Below, piece by piece: positions 41,551-48,321 of a DNA stretch of 48,321 nt. Each line of letters starts with the position of its first letter. Position 1 is the first letter of the stretch. The DNA is from Streptomyces bicolor. Lineage in GTDB: Bacteria > Actinomycetota > Actinomycetes > Streptomycetales > Streptomycetaceae. A model generated the notes under the pieces. That model ran no database searches. It saw nothing but the letters and a program-made list of their open reading frames with translations, and had not been told where the DNA came from. The stretch covers positions 1 through 48,321 of the forward strand of contig NZ_JOFS01000049.1 of assembly GCF_000719285.1 (NCBI RefSeq), read 5' to 3'. Both the position numbers and the translations under genes were made by a program.

Positions 41551-44500
41551 TGAGACGCGCGCGCATACGCCTCCGGCGCCTCGCCGCCGTCACCTCGCTG
41601 GCCCTGTCCGTCTCGCTGCTTCCCCTCACGAGCGCCACCGCGGCGGAGGGCCCGGATGTCACGGTGTCCTCGGTCGGCGGCCAGCAGGTCACCGAGGACG
41701 GCACGGTCAAGCAGCCGCTGAGCGGCACGGTCGACGTGGTCGGCACCGCCCGCACCGGCGCCCCAGGGCAGCCCGCCGAACCCACCCCACTGCACGCCGA
41801 CGCGGGCGACAGCCCCTTCGTCACCGCAGGCGACAAGGCGCCGCTGCTCGGCAGCGCCTACGGCGGCACCGCTCCCTACACCTGGTCCTGGACCGCCGAG
41901 CACGGCAGGCTCACCGGCGCGGACTCGGCGAGCCCCGCCTTCGACACGACGGGCCTTGCCCCGGGCACGTACGACATACGGCTCACCGTCACCGATGCCA
42001 CGGGCGCCGTCACGATCGACACCGTCAAGGCCGTGGTGGGCGAGGAGACGAGCAGCGAACTGCTCGACGAGACGAAGGCGGACCCGACGCCCGGCGTCTT
42101 CCCCGCCGGTCAGAGCGTCGAGTTCCCCTTCGACGTGCCCGCCGGCGTGCGGTCCCTGGACGTCACCCTGTCCTGGACGACGCCGGAGCAGGACTACGAC
42201 CTGCGCGTCACCGACCCGTCCGGGAAGGTGGTGGCGCAGTCGGAGTCGGCCGGGCACCCGGAGAAGACGTCTGTGGCCGACCCGGCCGAGGGCACCTGGA
42301 AGGTCGTGGCCGTCAAATGGGCCACGGTCGCTGCCGATGTGACCGCGCAGGTCGTGGCCCGCAGGGTCACCGCCGACCCGCGGCCCGAGGTGCGGGCCGG
42401 GGGGCCGTACAAGTTCGAGACGGGCACCGAGCAACGGCTCGGCGGCACTGTCACCGGCGGCACGGACCCCGTGCACGCGGCCTGGGACCTGGACGGCGAC
42501 GGCCGCTTCGACGACGGCACGGGCACCACCGTCACCCCGGAACTGCCCGACGGCCGGCACCTCGTCACCCTCAAGGCGACCGACGCCCGGGGCCTGGAAC
42601 GGCGCGAGACCACCTCCGTGCTCGTCGGCGCGGCCGACCGGCTGGACGCGGCGCCGCCGGTCACCGTCATCGGCGTCGCCGACACCGGCATCAACCCCTA
42701 TCACCTCGAGTTCTCCGCCCGCACCTACCCCGACCCGGACGTGCTGTCGCTCACGAAGAACTTCACCCGGCACCCCTCGGAGTACATCCCCGGCTACCCG
42801 GCCTCCGCTCCCGCGATCCCCGTCACCCTCGGCAAGGGCTATCTGCCCGAGGACGACAAGGACCTGTGGACCGGTGAGACGGTGAAGGGCGGACAGCTCC
42901 ACTGGATCCCGGGGACGAAGATCATCGGGGCGTACTCGTCGAGCGTCGACGGCGCGCATCCGGTCCTCGACGACCACGGCCACGGCACCGGCTCCGCCTC
43001 CGTCTCGGCCGGCAACCGCTACGGCTACTGCCCCACCTGCCTGCTGGTGATGGTCGAGGGACTCGACGAGACGGTCGCCACCAAGTACCCCTGGGTCGAC
43101 ATCACCTCGCACTCCTTCGGCTACGTCGGGGGCGCCCCCGTCGGCCCCGTGCTCAGCGGCGAGGAGGTCACCAAGGAGGCCGCGGAGCGCGGCCAGACCG
43201 TCCTGTTCGCCGCGGGCAACGGCGTCGGCAACGCCTTCGACGTGCCCGTCAGCACCTGGCACTCCGACCAGACCGGACCCGACTGGAACATCACCGTCGG
43301 CGCGCTGCGCCGCGACGACCAGCGGGCCGTCGTCGGCGACGGCATCCCCGTGCACCTGTCGTCCTGGGGCATCGGAAGCCTGCCCTCGGCCTGCCACACC
43401 GGGGTCCTGTGCCAGGACCAGTTCAGCGGCACCTCGGCCGCGACGCCGTACACGGCCGGTGTTTTCGGTACGACGCTCCAGCGGGTGCGTGAGGCGATCG
43501 GTGACGGACGGGCCGGGCAGAAGAGCGGCCAGGTCGTCGCCGAGGGCGCCGCGCTCGACGGGAGCGTGTACCTGCGGGACGGCAGGCTGACCCGGGGTGA
43601 GCTGCGCGAGGCCGTCCTGAAGAACGCCTTCCCGCTCGGCGAGGACAACCTGCCGTCCGCGAGCTGGCCGCTCGCCTCACCGCACACGGCCGGCAACGTC
43701 CTCTTCGAGGGCTACGGCGCCGCCACACCCGAGACCGCGCGCCGCGCCACCGACGTCCTGCTCGGCCGCGCCCTGCTGCCCGAACGCCCCGTCGAGGACG
43801 ACTTCTTCGCCGCCGACCGGGCCGTACGGGACAGCATCTGGGGCGGTTACGACCGGGACGGGGACGGCACCGAGGATCCCGCGCCGCTGCCGAGCGGCGT
43901 CTCGACGGGCCTCGACGACGTGGCGACACTCGACGGCACGCTGGGTGTACTGCGCAGGACGCTGGCCGCGCAGCAGACCGGTGAACCTCAAGGGGCGTAC
44001 TCGGAGCAGGCGTTCAGCTATTACCTGCACCAGGGGCCCGACTGCGGCGCCGAGCGGACCATGGACCGCACCGACCGGGCGGGGGACGCGGACGGCTGCG
44101 CCGTCGGTGACACCCTGTCTTCGGCGGCACCGTATCTGCCGACGGCCGCGCACCCGTCCACCGACACCTTGGGCGCACCGCTCGCCGCGGGCTCGAAGGT
44201 GCAGGCCGATCTGTACGTACGGACGCGGGCCCCGGCGGCACTCGTCGGCCCGTCCGTCGTCCTGCTCGCCACCGACCGGGAGATCGGCCGTGGCAAGGCC
44301 ACGACCCAGCCGGTCACCGGATCGTGGACGAAACTCACCATCGAGTTCGAGACCGCCCGGCACGCCTTCACCGGGGAACAGCTGACCGTCCAACTGCTCT
44401 CCACCACCACCGCCCTGCTCACGGTGGGATACGAGGGCGACCACGCCACGAGACTCACGATCGACCCGGCCGCGCTGCCGCCCTCCGGCCTTGGATTCGG

Positions 44501-45017
44501 CACCACCATCGAGGCACCCGCGGGCGGTGGCGAGGTGCGGGAGGGCGGGACGGTCGTGGCCGGCGGCCGGTTCACCTTCCCCGACGCCGGCACCGACCCC
44601 GAAGGTGTCGGCGGCCGTCCGGAAACCCGCCGGGTGCAGGTGTCCGTCGACGACGCCGACTTCGCCTCCCCGCTCTCCGCGGAGCTCGACGAGGCCACGG
44701 GTACCTGGCGCGTTCAGATCGGGCGCCTCGGGGTGGGCGAACATGTGCTGTACGCCCGCGCGGTGCGGGACGGCACTCCGTCGCAGGTCACACGGACGAA
44801 CTTCCGGGTCGTCCCGGACGCCCGCGTGGAGTGGCAGGTCGTCAGCCGCAACGCTCCCGTGGACCCGGCAGCCTGGCGTCCCGCCGAGGGGCTGGCCGAC
44901 TGGTCGTTCCGACTGACCACGTCCTCCTACGGAGCCGACCACCGCACCATCGTCGTACGTCTGGTGGAACGCGGCACGGAGACGGCGCGCGACAGCGTGC
45001 GTGGCCGCTTCCGCTGA
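41550..45017 (+). CDS. Large secreted S8 (subtilisin-type) serine protease
   Basis: An 1155-residue multidomain protease. A Sec signal (RLAAVTSLALSVSLLPLTSA) with cleavage near ATAAEG is followed by an Ig/PKD-like domain (about 80-160), a PPC-like domain (about 185-270; YDLRVTDPSGKVVAQSESA), a second PKD-like segment, and the S8 catalytic domain. Catalytic residues are Asp378 in GVADTGINPYH, His478 in DDHGHGTGSA and Ser629 in FSGTSAATPY. The C-terminal ~400 residues are beta domains with an Ala/Asp-rich linker. Classical subtilases are 270-400 residues, so this is a fused, probably wall-associated, enzyme. Its ATG overlaps the carboxypeptidase stop by one base. Confidence 0.93.
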   Translation: MRRARIRLRRLAAVTSLALSVSLLPLTSATAAEGPDVTVSSVGGQQVTEDGTVKQPLSGTVDVVGTARTGAPGQPAEPTPLHADAGDSPFVTAGDKAPLLGSAYGGTAPYTWSWTAEHGRLTGADSASPAFDTTGLAPGTYDIRLTVTDATGAVTIDTVKAVVGEETSSELLDETKADPTPGVFPAGQSVEFPFDVPAGVRSLDVTLSWTTPEQDYDLRVTDPSGKVVAQSESAGHPEKTSVADPAEGTWKVVAVKWATVAADVTAQVVARRVTADPRPEVRAGGPYKFETGTEQRLGGTVTGGTDPVHAAWDLDGDGRFDDGTGTTVTPELPDGRHLVTLKATDARGLERRETTSVLVGAADRLDAAPPVTVIGVADTGINPYHLEFSARTYPDPDVLSLTKNFTRHPSEYIPGYPASAPAIPVTLGKGYLPEDDKDLWTGETVKGGQLHWIPGTKIIGAYSSSVDGAHPVLDDHGHGTGSASVSAGNRYGYCPTCLLVMVEGLDETVATKYPWVDITSHSFGYVGGAPVGPVLSGEEVTKEAAERGQTVLFAAGNGVGNAFDVPVSTWHSDQTGPDWNITVGALRRDDQRAVVGDGIPVHLSSWGIGSLPSACHTGVLCQDQFSGTSAATPYTAGVFGTTLQRVREAIGDGRAGQKSGQVVAEGAALDGSVYLRDGRLTRGELREAVLKNAFPLGEDNLPSASWPLASPHTAGNVLFEGYGAATPETARRATDVLLGRALLPERPVEDDFFAADRAVRDSIWGGYDRDGDGTEDPAPLPSGVSTGLDDVATLDGTLGVLRRTLAAQQTGEPQGAYSEQAFSYYLHQGPDCGAERTMDRTDRAGDADGCAVGDTLSSAAPYLPTAAHPSTDTLGAPLAAGSKVQADLYVRTRAPAALVGPSVVLLATDREIGRGKATTQPVTGSWTKLTIEFETARHAFTGEQLTVQLLSTTTALLTVGYEGDHATRLTIDPAALPPSGLGFGTTIEAPAGGGEVREGGTVVAGGRFTFPDAGTDPEGVGGRPETRRVQVSVDDADFASPLSAELDEATGTWRVQIGRLGVGEHVLYARAVRDGTPSQVTRTNFRVVPDARVEWQVVSRNAPVDPAAWRPAEGLADWSFRLTTSSYGADHRTIVVRLVERGTETARDSVRGRFR

Positions 45018-45044
45018 CGCGGCACACTCCTCGGAAGTATCCGG

Positions 45045-45078
45045 GCGGGCCGGACCTCCTGCGGGGGGTCTGGCCCGC
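45045..45078 (+). terminator. Hairpin after the protease operon
   Basis: GCGGGCCGGACC (45045-45056) pairs with GGTCTGGCCCGC (45067-45078) with one G-T wobble and a 10-base loop, 28 bases past the subtilase stop. Confidence 0.7.
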
Positions 45079-45089
45079 GCCTCGTGTCG

Positions 45090-45280
45090 CCGACCTTCTT
45101 CTTGATCAGCTGCCCGGTGGCCCGTCGATGAGACCATGGCGTCTTCGGCGATCCGGGCGATCCCGAATCATCGATTCCACAGTGCCATCGGCCGCCAGCG
45201 GCAGAGTGCCGGGCTTGATGTCCCGGTGGAAGACGCCCTGCTGGTGCCCGGCGGAAAGACCCGCCGCAATCCGCACCGAC
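45090..45280 (-). pseudogene. Decayed Ser/Thr kinase fragment
   Basis: The minus strand keeps about 60 codons of an Hanks-type kinase core: AAGLSAGHQQGVFHRDIKPG with HRD and the following Lys, then, after at least one frameshift near 45170, FGIARIAEDA of the DFG segment, and, in a further frame, ATGQLI from the activation loop. The same stretch of the intact kinase at 45692-46966 is clearly homologous base by base. Both ends are missing. It is a dead duplicate or the remnant of a sister gene. Confidence 0.75.
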
Positions 45281-45691
45281 ACGCGCGTCGACCGACACGT
45301 GAACGGACCATGCGCCGACTGCTCGGAGGAACCGCATTCGGTATCAAGACGGATCGGTGGCACCCGTCACGGCGGTCTGCAGGATCTCCATGACCGCCCT
45401 GGCTTCCCGCCGCTTCCACCCTGGAGCACTCGAGGGCCGCTGCGAGGTGAGCGCTCGATGCGGACGCCTTGACCCGATCTTCTGCGCTCTCCACAGCGGC
45501 ATCCTACGAGCGCGTTGTCGCGCAGGAAGTCGACGGGACAGCGAGCACTCCTGGGTGGGACAACCGCCTCGGTGCCGCGCCCGTCGCCGCGGCCTGGAGC
45601 CCAGTGGGGTCCTGTGACCGTCCGGCTGCATACCGACCGGTCCGGCGCAGGTGGGGCTCGGACCAGGCGTCCCACTCACGCAGGTGGGCAG
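45281..45691. other. Region without a recognisable gene
   Basis: About 410 bases between the kinase fragment and the intact kinase gene. On the minus strand a 63-codon frame (VTAHLREWDAWSEPHLRRTG and on) starts at a GTG overlapping the intact kinase's stop by GTGA, which hints at a coupled small gene, but it lacks conserved features. I leave it uncalled. Confidence 0.35.
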
Positions 45692-46966
45692 TCACGGCTT
45701 CGGCTTGTGCTTGCCGGGCTTTTTCTTGGCGGACGTCAGCGTCGGTGAAGGCTCGGTGGGCGTAGCACTGCTCGGCCGGGCTGTGGGAGTGGTGGCGGCC
45801 GTGGAGTCGTGCCCTGTCGGGGGCGGGGTGGGGGTTGCGGAAGGCCCGGGTGGTGGGGGCGTCGTGGTGACGGCACCGGTCTCCTGTGAGAGCGAGGGGT
45901 CGGTGGCCGCCATGGTCGTCGGCGTGGAGGCGGAAGGGGAGCGGGCAGGGGTTCTTGCCGGGCCGGTCGCCTCGCTGTGCAGGGTCGTGCCTACCAAGAC
46001 CGAGGCAGCGAAGAGGACCACCCCGCCGATGCCGAGGAGCACCGCGGTGCGTGATCTGGCGGGCCGCCGTGCCCGGTGCGGCGTCTCATCCGGAGAGGCA
46101 GCGAGGAGGGTGGTGGGCGCCGGGGCCGACCTCGGCCGCGCGGGCGATGCGGCGGGTCCGCTGTCCTGCCAGGCGGCGAACCAGTCGGCGACGCGTTCGG
46201 CGGTGGGCCGCTGTCCGGGTTCCTTGGCCAGCAGGCGCAGCAAATAGTCCTCGAAGCTGCCGGGCAGCCCGGGCCGCAGTTGACCGGGCCGCGTGGGGAC
46301 GGCGTCGACGTGTTGGTGGACGACAGCCGCGGCGGTGTCCCCGGCGAACGGTGGCCGGCCCGTAAGCAGTTCGTAGAGGACGCAGCCCAGCGAGTACACG
46401 TCGGAGGCGGGGCCGGCCGGACGTCCCACGGCGCGCTCGGGGGCCAGGTAGGTGCTGGTGCCCAGGAGCTGCCCGGTGGTGGTCAGGGATAGCGCGGTCT
46501 CATCGGCGATGCGCGCGATTCCGAAGTCGGCGATCTTCACGGTGCCGTCGGAGGAGAGCAGCAGGTTGCCGGGCTTGATGTCCCGGTGTATGACGCCCCG
46601 CTGGTGTGCCGCGGACAGCCCCCGCGCGACCTGGGCGGCGAGGTCGGCGACGTACTCGGGAGCCAGCACACCGTGGGCGGCCAGTTCCTCGGCCAGACTG
46701 CGGCCGTCGATGAACTCCATCACCAGGAAGAGCCGCCCCTGGTAGGACCCGGCGTCGTACAGGGCCACCGTATGGGGGTGATTCAGCCGTGCGGCGATCT
46801 CAGCCTCCCGGCGAAAGCGCAGGCCCGCCGCCTCGTCCGCCTCAGCGGCGAGCAGTTTGACGGCCACCGTCCGACCCAACGCCTCGTCCACGGCGCGCCA
46901 GACGTCGCCCATGCCGCCCCGGCCGAGGCGCTCCTGCAGCCGATACCGCTCCGCGACCAGCACCAC
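45692..46966 (-). CDS. Membrane-anchored Ser/Thr protein kinase (PknB-like)
   Basis: A 424-residue Hanks-type kinase. The glycine loop is LGRGGMGDV, the catalytic Lys37 is in VAVKLL, HRDIKPGN spans residues 127-134 (base Asp129), DFG is 147-149 and APE 175-177, all intact. The kinase domain ends near 265. A Pro/Ala juxtamembrane segment, one transmembrane helix (about 307-327) and a Thr/Pro/Ser-rich outer tail ending KKKPGKHKPKP follow. There are no PASTA repeats, so the extracellular sensor is only a disordered tail. The GTG start gives VVLVAERYRL. It probably phosphorylates itself through the activation loop; ligands unknown. Confidence 0.93.
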   Translation of the reverse strand: MVLVAERYRLQERLGRGGMGDVWRAVDEALGRTVAVKLLAAEADEAAGLRFRREAEIAARLNHPHTVALYDAGSYQGRLFLVMEFIDGRSLAEELAAHGVLAPEYVADLAAQVARGLSAAHQRGVIHRDIKPGNLLLSSDGTVKIADFGIARIADETALSLTTTGQLLGTSTYLAPERAVGRPAGPASDVYSLGCVLYELLTGRPPFAGDTAAAVVHQHVDAVPTRPGQLRPGLPGSFEDYLLRLLAKEPGQRPTAERVADWFAAWQDSGPAASPARPRSAPAPTTLLAASPDETPHRARRPARSRTAVLLGIGGVVLFAASVLVGTTLHSEATGPARTPARSPSASTPTTMAATDPSLSQETGAVTTTPPPPGPSATPTPPPTGHDSTAATTPTARPSSATPTEPSPTLTSAKKKPGKHKPKP

Positions 46967-47330
46967 TTACCCCGTTCCCGCACTCGCTTGCTTCGGCGCT
47001 GTCCGTCTGCGTGGCAGCCCCACAAACACACGCCGACCCGTCACCGCACTCAGCGCACACAGAGCGCGCTGCGTCACAGCAGTTGGTTGTCCGGGCGTTT
47101 CTCGCGGGGCATCTCGACGCCTCCGCGAGCTGCATCGGCTTCGAGCCGTGACCGCGCCTGCTCGGCGATGACACCGAGGCGGAGTTGTCCGCCCAAAAGC
47201 GGCTGGCGAGAGCAGACGCGACCGAGCTGTGCGAACTCGTCCGGTGCCGGTCCGTCCGCCGTAAGACGCCTCGGACGCAGGACACGCCGCTGTCCCGGTC
47301 CGACTGCGGTCACAATCGACCGGAACCATG
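46967..47330. other. Intergenic region
   Basis: About 360 bases between the small membrane-protein gene and the kinase gene, both leftward. One minus-strand frame (LGRVCSRQPLLGGQLRLGVI, ending MPREKRPDNQLL) looks mildly protein-like at 47074-47250 but has no start with a ribosome site. No operator or RNA is recognised; the kinase promoter should be here. Confidence 0.4.
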
Positions 47331-47669
47331 TCACGCGCGGTTGAGCCGCGCTGAGATCCCGTGACCGAGGAGCAGATAAAGCAGGGCGGGAAGACCGTAA
47401 TTGAGCAGCACCCGAACGCCCTCTGTATCCATGGTGAAAATGTCCTGCGACCACCAGGCCAGCCAGTCGGCCGTTCCGTGCACGAACTCGACGAAGACAT
47501 TGGCTTCGTTGGCTCCGAGCAGGTGGAGCAGGATCCACAGGATCAGGATGCCGGCGGCGACGTCAGCGATGGTGTGGATGGCCAGGGCTGTCCGCCGGGC
47601 TCTGTGCTGGTTCCGCTCGTAGCGGTGTGGTCGACCCTGGAGCTGGTCGTGGGAATGGTATTCGGGCAT
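47331..47669 (-). CDS. Small membrane protein, 112 aa
   Basis: A protein with a hydrophilic His/Arg-rich N-terminus (MPEYHSHDQLQGRPHRYERN) and two hydrophobic helices: IADVAAGILILWILLHLLG, and VLLNYGLPALLYLLLGHGIS after an outer loop containing Trp-rich WLAWWSQDIF. The second helix resembles those of actinobacterial YggT-like hypothetical proteins. I use the ATG at 47669; a TTG ten codons earlier is open. No ribosome site is strong. Function unknown; it is transcribed in the same direction as the kinase. Confidence 0.75.
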   Translation of the reverse strand: MPEYHSHDQLQGRPHRYERNQHRARRTALAIHTIADVAAGILILWILLHLLGANEANVFVEFVHGTADWLAWWSQDIFTMDTEGVRVLLNYGLPALLYLLLGHGISARLNRA

Positions 47670-48188
47670 CGGGTCAAGATGGCTCACTGGGAATTCCAAT
47701 CTGACGCGTCATCGTGCAAGCCGGAGTACGAAACCGCCTCCCGGCCCGCCCCTGCCGGGAGAGGCTCCGGCCGCGTCCCGCAGACGGGTCGTCGGGCGGG
47801 CCTGTGTAGGTCTGCGCCAGGCAGCAGCCACCGTGTTACGCAATCCCCGGGATATCCCAGAACTGGGCACACAATCTGCATCTTGCCCGGTTGCGCGAGC
47901 GCGGCATTTCTCTACGGACAGCCCCCGGGACGTGCGACCGCGCGATCAAGCGGAGGCGCAAGAAGATCCAACACCGACACCACCCGACCGATGAAGACGA
48001 CCAAGGCTCTGGCGCCGGACACGTACGTCACACACGCGCGAGACCCCGAACCCCCACAGGAGCTCCGCACAGCCTTCACATGGCTTTTCGGAATCGTCGT
48101 TACTGTTGCTGGCCGCTCGATCCCATGTACGAACGGACCGGGTCGCGGCCCGGCGGGTCGACGGCATGGCAACTCAGGAAGACCGCAA
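47670..48188. other. Intergenic region without a recognised gene
   Basis: About 520 bases. Several frames are open, but none shows family features or a ribosome site. Around 48060-48120 the composition is less GC-rich (CTTCACATGGCTTTTCGGAATCG), as expected of a promoter for the gene stub at 48189, whose ribosome site AGGAAG lies at 48178-48183. Confidence 0.45.
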
Positions 48189-48242
48189 ATGGACTACTGC
48201 TCCTCGTGTCGCCGACATCTCAGTGACTCCACCCACGCGTAA
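48189..48242 (+). pseudogene. 5' stub of a Cys-motif (SCO2400-like) protein cut by the IS element
   Basis: An ATG with AGGAAG five bases upstream begins MDYCSSCRRHL, the characteristic Zn-ribbon-like opening of a Streptomyces protein family (SCO2400-like; usually followed by NGALVCPGCG). After 11-12 residues the match breaks (SDSTHA, stop), just where sequence of the IS605-type element begins. The gene is therefore interrupted. Identification rests on 11 residues plus the start context. Confidence 0.55.
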
Positions 48243-48267
48243 ACGCGCGGGCTTCCTGCGTCGGTGG

Positions 48268-48321
48268 CTAAGCCGCCGTGCAGAGGACCAGCCCGGCCCT
48301 GTTGAGGACGTTCGTCGCGCC
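48268..48321 (-). mobile_element. tnpB: IS200/IS605-family TnpB, C-terminal end
   Basis: The last 17 codons of a leftward frame that enters from the right edge read GATNVLNRAGLVLCTAA before TAG. 'D.N.A.N.L.RAG' is the conserved end of the RuvC/zinc-ribbon region of TnpB, the RNA-guided nuclease of IS605 elements. The element end lies between 48222 and 48267, next to the interrupted gene stub. Whether TnpB is intact cannot be seen. Confidence 0.75.

Noticed and set aside
41325..43397. 690-codon open frame antisense to the M14/S8 protease genes
   Set aside because: It is a GC-bias shadow: no ribosome site, low-complexity Gly/Arg/Val composition, and both protease frames on the other strand carry full catalytic motifs.
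47074..47250. Small gene upstream of the kinase (frame ending MPREKRPDNQLL)
   Set aside because: There is no start with a ribosome site and no recognisable domain; kept only as a note in the intergenic entry.

Overview
This 48.3-kb window reads as chromosomal DNA of a high-GC actinomycete, almost certainly Streptomyces. Third positions are strongly G/C, GTG and TTG starts follow GGAGG-type ribosome sites, and several families are typical of the genus (DUF5709, NucA/NucB-type DNase, RepSA/Xis/Int, GH64 laminaripentaose-producing glucanase, SthA). I see no rRNA, tRNA or CRISPR array. Both edges cut through IS200/IS605-type elements: the C-terminus of a TnpA plus its end hairpin at 1-270, and the C-terminus of a TnpB at 48268-48321.

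Layout. 1-420: IS end abutting the N-terminal stub of an ABC transporter. 419-5652: aldo/keto reductase, Gfo/Idh oxidoreductase, a small hypothetical protein, a GNAT acetyltransferase and a secreted GH64 beta-1,3-glucanase preceded by GAGCGCTC palindromes. 5862-9415: a small conserved protein, a cytoplasmic molybdopterin sulfite-oxidase-like enzyme, soluble transhydrogenase SthA and a DUF5709 protein. 9727-14288: APC permease, a hypothetical protein, a nickel/cobalt transporter with a candidate Nur box, and an orphan proteasome beta subunit without an alpha partner. 14364-18304: a flippase-like membrane protein coupled to a GT-C membrane protein, then a small P-loop sugar/nucleoside kinase and a hypothetical protein.

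18315-27756 is a coherent carbohydrate-uptake locus. It has a lipoprotein binding protein, two permeases and two large unrecognised enzymes that look like alpha-toroid/beta-sandwich polysaccharide lyases or hydrolases. It is flanked by a ROK repressor and a divergent BadF-type N-acetylglucosamine-kinase-like gene. A perfect 24-bp inverted repeat overlaps the -10 of the kinase promoter, and a second, LacI-like site lies just downstream of the binding-protein promoter. The genes suggest import of an oligosaccharide, intracellular depolymerisation, and phosphorylation of an amino sugar. No ATPase is encoded locally, so a shared MsiK-type ATPase is likely (inference).

27955-35123: a Tat-exported PAP2 phosphatase fused to a passenger-type beta-repeat, a very strong hairpin, a GT39-like membrane protein, an RpiR regulator, a membrane-anchored CBM2 protein and an ATP-grasp enzyme. 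35356-39396 is a scarred accessory region: int-xis-repSA of an actinomycete integrative element, with repSA damaged and joined head-to-head to the 3' half of a NucA/NucB DNase gene, a hypothetical gene, and a truncated membrane-protein gene. 39397-45017 is a coupled pair of large secreted proteases (M14 carboxypeptidase and S8 subtilase). 45090-48321 holds a decayed kinase copy, an intact Ser/Thr kinase, a small membrane protein, and a gene stub cut by the right-hand IS element.
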